The position numbers and the translations under genes were made by a program. Shown in pieces: positions 17,756 through 26,001 of a stretch of DNA of 64,000 nucleotides; position 1 is the first letter of the stretch; every line of letters begins with the position of its first letter. The notes beneath the pieces were generated by a model. That model was not told the DNA's origin and ran no database searches. It saw only the letters and a program-made list of their open reading frames with translations. The DNA comes from Vulcanimicrobium alpinum (GTDB lineage: Bacteria; Vulcanimicrobiota; Vulcanimicrobiia; Vulcanimicrobiales; Vulcanimicrobiaceae): the NCBI RefSeq assembly GCF_027923555.1, contig NZ_AP025523.1:744001-808000 (forward strand), in the 5' to 3' direction.

Positions 17756-19000
17756 CTCCGTAAAGTGCTCCTTCATCGACCACGCGCGGCCAAGGCGTTT
17801 GTACTGGCTCCGCAAGGCGCTCAGATCACGTCGTTCGTCGCGGTCGAGATTCGCAAACGAGCGCAACCAGGAATACTTAGTCCCTTTCAATGCCGTTCGG
17901 TCGAGCGTCTTGTCACGCATCATCGCTCGACGAGTGAGATCGACGGCTTTGGTGAGATATGCCGTGATGTGGTACTTATCGAAGACGATCTTCCGTGCCG
18001 CATCGGGCACGTGTGCTACGGTCGACTCGAAGTACGGCTGCCACATATCCATCGCGATGCCCTCAATGGCATGAAGTTGTTCGTGCGAAAGGCCGTCGTA
18101 GAAAGCGTCAATCGATTCGCGCTTGCGACCGCGACCGACCCACAGGACCTCGCCGCGGTCCAAGTCGGACACGATCGTGAAGTACCGATGCCGCTTTTTG
18201 ACGGCCTTCTCGTCGATGCCGAGATGCCGCACAAGACGTGGCAGTCGCCGCTGCTTACCGCGCTCGACCGCCCGGAGCATAATGGAATCGACTTGCTCCC
18301 AGCTGATGCCCAAGCGACGCGCGACCGCCGCGACGGACATCTCGAGTAGGAGGGCGATCGCCAAACGCTCGAAGCGCGACGTAAACTCGGTGCGACCGCT
18401 TGACCAGGGAATCGCAACGGTCGTGACGCCGTGCTCGGGACAATCGATCCGGGGTACGGAGGCGTGCAAGAAAAGTTGGTCGCCGGCCAGATCGAGGTCA
18501 CGCCAGACGCGCTCGCGATGATCGTGCTTGGGGCACTCCCGATCGCATTTTGGACAGCGACCCGCGCCTTGCCATTCAAGCCGAACATCGACCCGATTTC
18601 GCTCGAGATCGAGCTTTGATTCGGTCACGTCCCAAGGATCTTCGACGCGCAGCAACCCGCGGATGAATTCGGTGTCTCGCATGGCGTAGCATTACGACGG
18701 CCGACCGATTTCCTCTCGCCCGCCCACTACAAAACCGGAAGACCCCAAGAAGTAAATACGAAGCATGCGTTCCAACGGAATCGGCGGCCGACCGCCTTCG
18801 CCGGTCGGGTAGTGCGGTGCGATCAGCGTGCACAATCGCTCCCACGGCACCACGGCGTCCATCTCGATGAGGAATTCAGCACGTCGCGTCGCGCGAGCGT
18901 AACGCTCGAATCCAGCGCTCGCGAACGACATTTGCTCTTTACGCTTCATCATCAACATTGTAGCAAATACACCCCCTTTTTCAGGGTTTCCCTAGTTTCG

Positions 19001-19023
19001 TCGTTCGTCGAAGCGACGAACGA
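19001..19023 (+). terminator. Perfect 10-bp hairpin beyond the IS cluster
   Basis: TCGTTCGTCG (19001-19010) pairs with CGACGAACGA (19014-19023) around AAG. In the uninterrupted chromosome it would start only about seven bases after the lipoprotein stop, so it is likely the original terminator of the TonB receptor/lipoprotein operon, now displaced by 3.8 kb of insertion sequence. Confidence 0.55.
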
Positions 19024-19062
19024 GAACAGCAGGGTGTGGCTACGATGCCGGATCCTGCTGCT

Positions 19063-19698
19063 TTATCCGGCATTGCGTTGCGGCGCCGGGTGCAGCTCCC
19101 GTCGCCGCTCGATTGCGGTGCGCGCGGCCGCCGCAAATGCGAGCGTCGCCGAGCCCAGCAGGATGCCGCCGATTAGGTCGCTGACGTAATGCGCGCCAAG
19201 AGCGAGACGCGACCAGATCACGCCGCAGCCCCACAGCGCGAGCAAAAGGACGCCGGCCGTACGAACCGGCCGAGGCAACGCGCTGCGCCACAAGAACCAC
19301 GCCCACAGCCAATACACGACCGTCGCGAACATCGCGTGCCCGCTGGAGTAGGCGAACGTCGGCTCGTGGATGATCCGCCAGTACTCGGGACGCGGCCGTC
19401 GAAAGACGTTCTTGAGGACGTCGCTCACCTGCCACGTGACGACGGTGGTGATTAGCGCGTAGGTTACGCGGGCGCGCCATTCCGGCCGGAACACCGCGAC
19501 GACGATCATCAGTACGCCCAGGATCAGCAGCACGTACCACCAGCACGACTCGGTAAAGACCAGCGCGAGCTGCGGATCGCCGCCGAGCAGGGAGCGCCCC
19601 GCGCGGTCGAGCGCGCCGGGCGGCGCATGCGACACCGCGGCGCCGAGGAACGCGTAGGCGACGGCGCATGCCGCGCCGATCGCGAGGTACCGCGTCAT
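19063..19698 (-). CDS. PAP2-family membrane phosphatase
   Basis: A 211-residue integral membrane protein with the three phosphatase signature motifs: KNVFRRPRP, YSSGHA and SRLALGAHYVSDLIGG. These supply the conserved Arg, the two catalytic His and the Asp of the type-2 phosphatidic acid phosphatase family. About five or six membrane spans are visible. Likely substrates are lipid phosphates, such as undecaprenyl pyrophosphate or phosphatidylglycerophosphate; the sequence alone does not decide. Its start codon overlaps the ftsK stop (ATGA), so it is co-translated behind ftsK. The longer in-frame start at 20070 lies within ftsK and is rejected. Confidence 0.88.
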   Translation of the reverse strand: MTRYLAIGAACAVAYAFLGAAVSHAPPGALDRAGRSLLGGDPQLALVFTESCWWYVLLILGVLMIVVAVFRPEWRARVTYALITTVVTWQVSDVLKNVFRRPRPEYWRIIHEPTFAYSSGHAMFATVVYWLWAWFLWRSALPRPVRTAGVLLLALWGCGVIWSRLALGAHYVSDLIGGILLGSATLAFAAAARTAIERRRELHPAPQRNAG

Positions 19699-22109
19699 CC
19701 GCCGAAGAGATCGGCTTGCGTCGTCGGGCGCCCGAAGCGTTCGGCGATCCGTTCGAGATCGGCGGGCGATTCGATGACGACGACGCGCGGCTTCGTCCCT
19801 TCGTTGGGTCCGACGATCCCGAACTCTTCGAGCTGCTTCATGAGACGCACCGCGCGCGGATGTCCGATCGAGAAGCGCGCTTGCAGCGCCGCGGTCGAGC
19901 CTACGCCGGCGTCGCCCTTCGCGACCCGCGAGTCGAGCAAGAATTTCGCCGCCTCGTACCAGAGTTCGTCGACTTTGCGTTCGGCGCCGCCGGCGGCGCG
20001 TTCGTCGTCCTCGCGGATCGGGACGATCTCCATCGCCTTTGACTGGTCGGGCTTCGCTTGGCGCTTCCAAAACTCGACGAGCCGCTCGATCTCGGCGCCC
20101 GTGACCAGCGCGCCCTGCGCGCGGATCGGTTTGGGCGCGTCGATCGGGAGATAGAGCATGTCGCCGCGTCCCAGGAGCCGCTCCGCGCCGCCCATATCGA
20201 GGATCGTGCGCGAATCGACCTGCGAGCTCACCGCGAACGCGATGCGCGAGGGGATGTTCGCTTTGATCAGACCGGTGATGACGTCGACCGACGGGCGCTG
20301 CGTCGCGACGACCAAGTGGATCCCGGTCGCTCGCGCGAGCTGCGCGAGGCGCATGATCAGCATCTCGACCTTCGCCGGCGCGACGAGCATCAGGTCGGCA
20401 AGCTCGTCGATGATGACGACGATATACGGGAGCTTCTCGTCGGGATACTTCGCGTTGTACTCTTCGATCTTGCGCACGCCGGCTTTGGCGAAGCGCTCGT
20501 ACCGCATGTCCATCTCGCGCGTGATCATCGCGAGCGCGCCCGCGGCCATGCTGGGGTCGGTGATGACGTCGTTCTTGAGGTGCGGGATCCCGTTGTAGAC
20601 CGTCAGCTCGACGCGTTTGGGATCGATCATCAGCAGTTCGAGCTGATCCGGCGTCGCGGTCACCAGGAGCGACGCGATGATGCAGTTCAGACAGACCGAC
20701 TTGCCGGCTCCGGTCGCGCCGGCGACCAGGAGATGCGGCATCTTGCCCAAGTCGCCGAAAACCGGCTTGCCGGTGATGTCCTTGCCGAGCGCCATCGAAA
20801 GCGGCGGCACGCCCTGCGGTATCCGTTCGAGAATTTCACGCACCGCGACGATCGAGACCGTTGCGTTCGGCACCTCGATCCCGACCGCGGACTTCCCCGG
20901 GATCGGGGCCTCGATGCGGACCGACGTCGCGGCGAGCGCCAGTGCCAGATCGTCGGCGAGCGACGAGATCCGCGAGATCTTGACGCCGCGTTCGGGCTTG
21001 AGTTCGTAGCGCGTGATCGACGGTCCGCGTTCGATGTGCGTGACCTTCGCGCCGACGCCGAACGACGCCAGCGTGTCCTCGAGGACGTGCGCGCGGCTCG
21101 CGTCGTCGGTCTTCTGCGCCTGCGGCGGATCGAAGATCGTCGTGATGTCGGGAAGCCGGTAGACGATGCGCCGCGCGGGCTCGTACTCGCCGCTGACGCG
21201 GCGTGCCCCGTTCACGGCAACCAGGGCCGGCGCCGCGAGCCGGTCATCGACCCCCGATTCTAGGTCGTCTTCGGCGTCGTCCTCGGGCTCGTCGGTGATG
21301 TCTTCGTCGTCTTCGTCGTCGTACTCGGCATCCTCGTCCTCGTCTTCGTCGAACGCCTCATCGTCGTCGTCCTCATCGTCGTACCCGTCCTCTCCGTCCT
21401 CGTCTTCGTCCTCGATCTCGTCGTCGTCGAGGTCTTCATCGTAGAAGCGGACCGGCGGCGGGTCGACGACGGTGTGCGTCGGCAGCGGGATCTCGGATGC
21501 CGGCGCCGCGACGGCAACCGCCGGAGCGCGCGAGAGCAACACAGGCAGGTGGAACGCTTCGCGAAGCGATTTCGGACCGGCCGTCTTGCTGGCGCTGTTC
21601 TCGCTGCGGGGTTCGACGCGCAACGCCGACGCCTGCGCGATCGCCCAGCCGATGACTTTCTTGAGCGAGATCCCCGTGATCGCGACGGTGATCGCGAGCG
21701 CGGCGACGAGAAGGACGATCCACGCGCCTGCGTCCCCCACGAGGGCGTGCAGTCCGCGCGACAGCGCGCTGCCCAGCCATCCGCCGTCGAACCCCGCGCT
21801 CGCGAGCAAGGCGTCGACGATGATGAAGTACGCGCATGCCGCGCCGCCGAGCCGCACGATCATGCGCGGCACGTTGATTTCAAGGAAGACGATCGCAGCG
21901 AGCAGCGCGACGAGCACGACGAATAGCCCCGCAGCGGCGCCGAACAGCAGGTGCAGAACCGAGGTGGTGGCACCTCCGACGACGCCGGTCGCGCGCGGGG
22001 GCGCCACCAGCGCCACCCCGAGCAGCAGGGCGAAGCCGAGGGCGACGATTCCCGCCACCTCGAGATTCCAGCGCATCGCGGCGCTTGGCTTGCGTCGAAC
22101 GCGTGCCAT
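19695..22109 (-). CDS. ftsK: FtsK/SpoIIIE DNA translocase
   Basis: The 804-residue translocase pumps chromosomal DNA through the closing septum. The N-terminal about 150 residues hold four membrane spans. A short linker has an exceptionally acidic block at about residues 220-281, nearly all Asp and Glu. The motor follows, with Walker A GATGAGKSVCLN near residue 463, Walker B VVIIDELADLM, and the conserved GIHLVVATQRPSVDVITG segment. The C-terminal winged-helix gamma domain includes ALQARFSIGHPRAVRLMKQL. The linker is much shorter than in E. coli FtsK. The start is divergent from the dehydrogenase gene, and the PAP2 gene follows in the same operon. Confidence 0.95.
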   Translation of the reverse strand: MARVRRKPSAAMRWNLEVAGIVALGFALLLGVALVAPPRATGVVGGATTSVLHLLFGAAAGLFVVLVALLAAIVFLEINVPRMIVRLGGAACAYFIIVDALLASAGFDGGWLGSALSRGLHALVGDAGAWIVLLVAALAITVAITGISLKKVIGWAIAQASALRVEPRSENSASKTAGPKSLREAFHLPVLLSRAPAVAVAAPASEIPLPTHTVVDPPPVRFYDEDLDDDEIEDEDEDGEDGYDDEDDDDEAFDEDEDEDAEYDDEDDEDITDEPEDDAEDDLESGVDDRLAAPALVAVNGARRVSGEYEPARRIVYRLPDITTIFDPPQAQKTDDASRAHVLEDTLASFGVGAKVTHIERGPSITRYELKPERGVKISRISSLADDLALALAATSVRIEAPIPGKSAVGIEVPNATVSIVAVREILERIPQGVPPLSMALGKDITGKPVFGDLGKMPHLLVAGATGAGKSVCLNCIIASLLVTATPDQLELLMIDPKRVELTVYNGIPHLKNDVITDPSMAAGALAMITREMDMRYERFAKAGVRKIEEYNAKYPDEKLPYIVVIIDELADLMLVAPAKVEMLIMRLAQLARATGIHLVVATQRPSVDVITGLIKANIPSRIAFAVSSQVDSRTILDMGGAERLLGRGDMLYLPIDAPKPIRAQGALVTGAEIERLVEFWKRQAKPDQSKAMEIVPIREDDERAAGGAERKVDELWYEAAKFLLDSRVAKGDAGVGSTAALQARFSIGHPRAVRLMKQLEEFGIVGPNEGTKPRVVVIESPADLERIAERFGRPTTQADLFGG

Positions 22110-22190
22110 TGCTCCGGACTTCCCGGTCGACCAGCGGTCTCACCTGTGTGGGGGCGGACACCGCAATCGCCAGCGCGAACCGCTGCGGAC

Positions 22191-23264
22191 GTGCCGAAAC
22201 CGACCATCGTCGTCCTCGAGGGCGATCAAACCGGACAAGAACTCCTCGTCGAATCGCTGCGCGTGCTGGCACCGGACGTGATCGGCCTCGACGTCGAACG
22301 CGAGCACTTCGATCTCTCGCTCCAAAACCGCCGCAAGACGGGCAACGCCGTCGTGCACGAAGCCGCCGCGGCGATGAAGCGAACGAAGCTCGGCTTGAAA
22401 GCCGCGACGATCACCCCGGAGACGAAGGGCGACGTCGGCTCGCCCAACGCGATCCTGCGCAGCGCGATCGACGGCAAAGTCATCGTGCGCACGGGCCGGC
22501 GCATCCCCGGCGTTCGCCCGGTTGCGGGGATTCACGCTCCGATCTCGGTGGTGCGCATGGCGGTCGGCGACGCGTATGGCGCCAAGGAGTGGCGCGAAGA
22601 GCAGAACGGCGACGAGGTCGCGTACCGCACCGAACGCATCGAGCGATCGGTGTGCCGCGTCGTCTCCGAGTACGCGTTCTATCACGCGCGCCGCGCCGGA
22701 GCGAAAGTCTTCGGAGGTCCCAAGTACACTGTCAGTCCGGTGTACGAAGGGATGCTCAAAGAGGAGATGGATGCCGCAGCGCAGCGCTACCCCGACGTCG
22801 CGTACGAACCGCAGCTCATCGACGCCACCTACGCGCTCCTCATCTCGACCTCGGGCGATCCGATGGTGATCCCGTCGCTCAACCGCGACGGCGACTGCCT
22901 CTCCGATCTGGTGATGCAGCTCTTCGGTTCGATCGCCGGCGCGGAGTCGACGCTGATGTCGTTCACGCGCGACGGAAAGCCGGACGTCGTAATGACCGAA
23001 GCGCCGCACGGCACCGCGCCGCGACTGCAGGGCAAGAACGTCGCCAATCCCATGGCGATGGTCCTCGCAGCCGCTGCGCTGCTGACGTTCGTCGACGACC
23101 GCCGGGCGACCAATGCGTCGCGCGCCATTTACGAGTCGGTGCTCGAGACCGTCCGCGACGGAATCGCGACCAGCGACCTCGGCGGCCAGGCGTCCACCAC
23201 GGAATTCACCGACGCCGTGATCGCGAAGGTGAAAACGAAGCTCGATGTGTGGGCTACGCTCTAA
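22191..23264 (+). CDS. Isocitrate/isopropylmalate dehydrogenase family protein
   Basis: A 357-residue beta-decarboxylating dehydrogenase. The N-terminus reads TIVVLEGDQTGQELL where most relatives have GDGIGP. The substrate-binding strand includes TKGDVGSPNAILR and a VIVRTGRRIPGVRP segment. Downstream, CLSDLVMQLFGSIAGAES and EAPHGTAPRLQGKNVANPMA match the metal- and cofactor-binding parts. Reactant could be isocitrate, 3-isopropylmalate or homoisocitrate; lack of leucine-pathway neighbours and the GSPN motif make isocitrate the better guess. The GTG start gives family length; an in-frame start at 21951 would run antisense through ftsK and is rejected. Confidence 0.8.
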   Translation: MPKPTIVVLEGDQTGQELLVESLRVLAPDVIGLDVEREHFDLSLQNRRKTGNAVVHEAAAAMKRTKLGLKAATITPETKGDVGSPNAILRSAIDGKVIVRTGRRIPGVRPVAGIHAPISVVRMAVGDAYGAKEWREEQNGDEVAYRTERIERSVCRVVSEYAFYHARRAGAKVFGGPKYTVSPVYEGMLKEEMDAAAQRYPDVAYEPQLIDATYALLISTSGDPMVIPSLNRDGDCLSDLVMQLFGSIAGAESTLMSFTRDGKPDVVMTEAPHGTAPRLQGKNVANPMAMVLAAAALLTFVDDRRATNASRAIYESVLETVRDGIATSDLGGQASTTEFTDAVIAKVKTKLDVWATL

Positions 23265-24048
23265 CCGCGTCCGGACATCGCACGTTCGAGCGGGTATCGC
23301 CGTCGCGAGCGCGTGTGCCTGGATCGCCGCCGCGCCTTCCACCGCTCCGCCGAACCCGTTTACGCTCGACGCAGCGACCCCGTCGCCGTCGCCGATCGCT
23401 CTGCCCGAGATCGGCCGTGTCCGTTCGACGGGGATCGCATGCGTCGCGATGCGGGACCTCGTCATCCCGTCGTTCGCCGCCGCTCGCCGCAACGATACGG
23501 AGTACGCGGATGCGACCCAGCGTCTGAAGCGCTACATCAGTGCTTCCGACGACGACTCCAATAAGCAGGCTCCGGCGTACCTCGAGGGTCTGCTGTCCAA
23601 GCTCGACATGAATGTCTCGGCGCTGCGGACAAGCCTGCTCGTCATCAATCGCGCGCTGGGCGATCCGCGCATCTCTGCCGACGCGGTGAGGGGTAATCCG
23701 CAACTGAGCGACCTTCGCGCACAATTACAGCGCATCTACGCCGTGCAAGCCGATCGCACGAATGCCTTGGGTGAGTTCGTCATGCGCGAACAAGCGGCGA
23801 TGAACCGTGCCGAATTCAGCGCCGGCAGCACGGCGTTTTCCGGACGCGGCACGAGGACGCCCGCGACCGAGTCGATACCGGCCGCGGCGCCGACGAGGCA
23901 GCCCATCGGGATGCCGGTGCGAAGCGGAATCGAGTTTGGGGATATCGCGTCGATCGCCGACTGGACCGGAAGTTACGTTCGCCAGGTCCGCCAAACCGAA
24001 AATGGGGCAGCGAAGGTCTTTTTCCCGATCGCTCAGTCGTGTCGCTGA
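23245..24048 (+). CDS. Secreted protein of unknown function
   Basis: A 267-residue protein overlapping the 3' end of the dehydrogenase gene by 20 bases. A basic N-terminus and a hydrophobic stretch (AGIAVASACAWIAAA, about 16-30) suggest a signal peptide, followed by a Pro/Ser-rich segment. The mature part is mainly helical (TQRLKRYISASDDDSNKQAP, and YLEGLLSKLDMNVSALRTSL). It resembles small periplasmic helical proteins, but no family is recognised. The C-terminal part has low-complexity Ala/Pro/Arg, then SIADWTGSYVRQVRQTEN. The start could be slightly further downstream. Confidence 0.6.
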   Translation: MCGLRSNRVRTSHVRAGIAVASACAWIAAAPSTAPPNPFTLDAATPSPSPIALPEIGRVRSTGIACVAMRDLVIPSFAAARRNDTEYADATQRLKRYISASDDDSNKQAPAYLEGLLSKLDMNVSALRTSLLVINRALGDPRISADAVRGNPQLSDLRAQLQRIYAVQADRTNALGEFVMREQAAMNRAEFSAGSTAFSGRGTRTPATESIPAAAPTRQPIGMPVRSGIEFGDIASIADWTGSYVRQVRQTENGAAKVFFPIAQSCR

Positions 24049-24069
24049 CGCCGGGCGCGCGGAAGCACG

Positions 24070-24924
24070 TCAGCGCGCGAGCGAGATGCACAGCACGCCG
24101 GCGAACGCGAGCAGCACGCCGACCCACTGCGCGCGCAGCAGACGCTCGTGCAGGATGAACACCGCGAGCGCGACCGTCCCGGCCGGATAGAGCGAGGAGA
24201 TCACGGCGACGATGCTCAGCGCGCCGAGGTGTGAGGCCAGGACGTAGGCGACGTTCGCGCCCATGTCGAGCGCCCCCGCGAGCGCAACGGTCCGCAGATT
24301 CGCCGCGCCGACCCGCAGCGAGCGGCGTGTCAGCAGCGCGCCGAGCGAGACGAGCGTCATCGACGTCACGCGCATCATCAGCACCGGCACGAGGCCCGCG
24401 TCACTGCGCGTCTGCGCGAGCCCGATGAACAGAAACCCGAACGCAATCCCGGCGCCGAGCGCTTCCGCGACGCCCGGGGGGAGCGCACGCGAGTGCGCGG
24501 CACGCCGCGCCTCCCCGGTATCGGAGGCCGAGACGAAGATGACGGCGACGAGCGCGCAGACGATCCCGGCGACGGCAAGCGGCGCAGGACGTTCGCCGCG
24601 GGCGATCGCGAACGCGACCGGCACCGCGGCGGCGAGCACCGCCGTGATCGGTGAGACGACGCCCATCGTGCCGATCGCGAGACCGCGATAGAGCAGCATG
24701 ATCGCGCCGCCGCCGGCGAGGCCGCACGCAACGCCCCACCACAGGTCGCTCGCGTGCGCCGACACGCCGAGGAACGGCAGCGCGACGAGCAGGACGACGA
24801 GCCCCACCGCCTGCGCCCAAACCACCACGGCAACCGCCGAATCGCGGCGCGTCGCGAGGCCACCGAAGAAGTCCGCCGCACCGTAGACGAGCGCGCACAC
24901 CAGCGCGAGCGAGACAGCAGCCAC
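24070..24924 (-). CDS. EamA/DMT-family transporter
   Basis: A 284-residue membrane protein with about ten hydrophobic segments in the two-fold repeat of drug/metabolite transporters. The first repeat begins ALVCALVYGAADFFGGLATR and contains LYRGLAIGTMGVVSPITAVL. The second begins LGAGIAFGFLFIGLAQTRSD and ends WVGVLLAFAGVLCISLAR. The family exports amino acids, nucleosides or other small metabolites; the substrate cannot be read from sequence. It lies 12 bases after the peptide-type ABC permease gene on the same strand, so they probably share a transcript. Confidence 0.85.
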   Translation of the reverse strand: MAAVSLALVCALVYGAADFFGGLATRRDSAVAVVVWAQAVGLVVLLVALPFLGVSAHASDLWWGVACGLAGGGAIMLLYRGLAIGTMGVVSPITAVLAAAVPVAFAIARGERPAPLAVAGIVCALVAVIFVSASDTGEARRAAHSRALPPGVAEALGAGIAFGFLFIGLAQTRSDAGLVPVLMMRVTSMTLVSLGALLTRRSLRVGAANLRTVALAGALDMGANVAYVLASHLGALSIVAVISSLYPAGTVALAVFILHERLLRAQWVGVLLAFAGVLCISLAR

Positions 24925-24936
24925 CGCGTGCGGAAC

Positions 24937-25827
24937 TCAGCGCGTCTTCGGATCGAGCGCGTCGCGCAGACCGTCGCCGAGCAGGTTGAACCCGAGCACG
25001 AGCACGGTGATCGAGACGCCCGGGACGATCAGCGCCCACGGCGCGCCCAGCCAATAGTCGCGCGCGTCGTTGAGCATCGCGCCCCACTCCGGCGCGGGCG
25101 GCCGCGCGCCGAGGCCGAGGTACGAAAGCCCGGCGGCTTCGAGTTCCGCGGTCGCGATGCCGAGCGTCGCCTGCACGAGCAGCGGCGTGAGGATGTTCGG
25201 CAGGACGTGACGCGCCAAGATCGCCGCGGTCGGCGCGCCGATCGCGCGCGCCGCTTCGACGTACTCGTGCTCTTTCACCGCGAGCACCGAGGAGCGCGCG
25301 AGCCGCGCGTACTGGGGCACGTACACGATCCCGACCGCGAGCATCAGGTTGGTGATGCTCGGACCCAAGATGGTCGTGATCCCGATGGCGAGGATGATCG
25401 ACGGAAACGCCAGCATCAAATCCATCGCGGCCATCAGCGCGGCATCGGCGCGGCGGCCGCCGTACCCCGCGATCACGCCGATCGCGGTCCCGACGGTGAT
25501 CGCGAGACCGACGGCGACGAAGCCGATGCGGATCGAGATGCGCGCGCCGAACGCGACGCGCGCGAAGAGGTCGCGGCCGAGCTTGTCGGTACCGAAGACG
25601 TGCAGCGCGCTCGGCGGTGTCGCGCCGAGCGCAACGTCCTGCGCCAGCGGGTCGTGGGTCGCCAGCACCGGTGCGAGCACCGCCGTGAGCACGATCGCGA
25701 GAACGATGACGGCGCCGACGAGTGCGCCCGGCGTCGCCCGGAAACGCCGCCAGACGTCAGCCAGAAACGTGCGCGACGGAGCATCGAGTGCGGCCGCCTG
25801 CGAGGCGCCCGGCGAGGTCGAGGACAC
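24937..25827 (-). CDS. ABC transporter permease, DppC/OppC type
   Basis: A 296-residue inner-membrane permease of the dipeptide/oligopeptide/nickel class. It has the N-terminal OppC_N segment (GALVGAVIVLAIVLTAVLAP, then HVFGTDKLGRDLFARVAFGA) and the EAA-type loop EYVEAARAIGAPTAAILARH that contacts the ATPase. It ends WALIVPGVSITVLVLGFNLL then GDGLRDALDPKTR, the family terminus. The GTG at 25827 gives the usual length, but no strong ribosome site is seen. No DppA, DppB, DppD or DppF gene is in the window, so this permease is separated from its partners. Nickel uptake is possible with larBCE nearby, but that is speculation. Confidence 0.85.
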   Translation of the reverse strand: MSSTSPGASQAAALDAPSRTFLADVWRRFRATPGALVGAVIVLAIVLTAVLAPVLATHDPLAQDVALGATPPSALHVFGTDKLGRDLFARVAFGARISIRIGFVAVGLAITVGTAIGVIAGYGGRRADAALMAAMDLMLAFPSIILAIGITTILGPSITNLMLAVGIVYVPQYARLARSSVLAVKEHEYVEAARAIGAPTAAILARHVLPNILTPLLVQATLGIATAELEAAGLSYLGLGARPPAPEWGAMLNDARDYWLGAPWALIVPGVSITVLVLGFNLLGDGLRDALDPKTR

Positions 25828-26001
25828 GGAACGGCGTGGGTTCAGGCGAGCGCCGGAAGGTCCCTCGTCAATGGCGAAACGGAACGCGGCCCGACCTACG
25901 TCTTCGTGACGATCTCGGCCGAACGGTACTCTAATGAGTGACGAGCGGGGCCGGGAGGGTGCCTTTTCGGCGCCTGCTGCACTTCTGGAGGAACCGTCCC
26001 G

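Larger units (their letters stand above)
16080..18682 (-). pseudogene. ISL3-family transposase split by an IS256-family element
   Basis: The N-terminal 309 residues (18682 to 17756) include the zinc-finger-like CPKCDRECPKH region near residues 43-53 and the DDE domain of ISL3 transposases (HLGIDEKAVKKRHRYFT; then AMDMWQPYF; VFDKYHIT). The C-terminal 99 residues (16379 to 16083) contain the NAAAESLNSKIQMIKFRARG signature. Joined across the insertion after removal of one 8-base duplication, the frame reads ...KEHFTE-FWRYRRE... without interruption and gives 408 residues, the usual length. No other defect is seen, so exact excision of the inner IS would restore it. Confidence 0.9.
16074..18745 (-). 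mobile_element. ISL3-family element inserted in the IS5-family transposase
   Basis: The middle layer. It is flanked by a perfect 8-base duplication CAAGAAGT (16066-16073 and 18746-18753), the size expected for ISL3. The ends are imperfect inverted repeats of about 30 bases that share TGGGCGGGC near their inner part and GG at the tips. Removing the IS256-family insert and one copy of its duplication leaves about 1296 bp. The two duplication copies lie in frame in the host transposase (TAC TTC TTG and CAC TTC TTG), which confirms the junctions. Confidence 0.9.
15313..18958 (-). pseudogene. IS5-family transposase, split by ISL3 insertion and frameshifted
   Basis: The N-terminal part (18958 down to 18746) reads through FEMDAVVPW-like (IEMDAVVPWERLCTLIAPHY) to ERMLRIYFL. 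The gene resumes at 16065 with QQWFNLSDPAVEE. It is disrupted near 16014, where the frame changes before MRAFAKIDLGREPAPDETTV and about two codons seem lost. It then runs through the DDE region (VDATIIHAP, ETRVWGDSAYRGQT). A missing A in an AAA tract at 15484-15486 shifts the frame again. The C-terminus (VRARVEHVFHVVKRIFGF through FALANLYLHRR) ends at the TAG at 15313-15315. The product is dead and the element cannot move on its own. Confidence 0.88.
15186..18992 (-). mobile_element. IS5-family element carrying two further nested insertions
   Basis: The outermost of three nested insertion sequences. The left end begins GGGAAACTCTGATGAAGAG at 15186. The right end read inward begins GGGAAACCCTGAAAAAGG from 18992. 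Both are flanked by the dinucleotide TA (15184-15185 and 18993-18994), the target duplication typical of many IS5-family members. Its transposase runs on the minus strand and is interrupted by an ISL3-family element. Without the inserts the IS would be about 1127 bp. It split the receptor/lipoprotein operon from its terminator hairpin at 19001-19023. Confidence 0.85.

Noticed and set aside
1061-18992. A composite transposon spanning the two IS regions
   Set aside because: The elements at 1061-2377 and 15186-18992 have different terminal repeats and different transposases, each with its own target duplication, so they inserted independently.
21166-21444. Serine-only open frame
   Set aside because: It is antisense to the Asp/Glu tract of ftsK (GAC/GAG codons read as serine codons on the other strand), not a gene.
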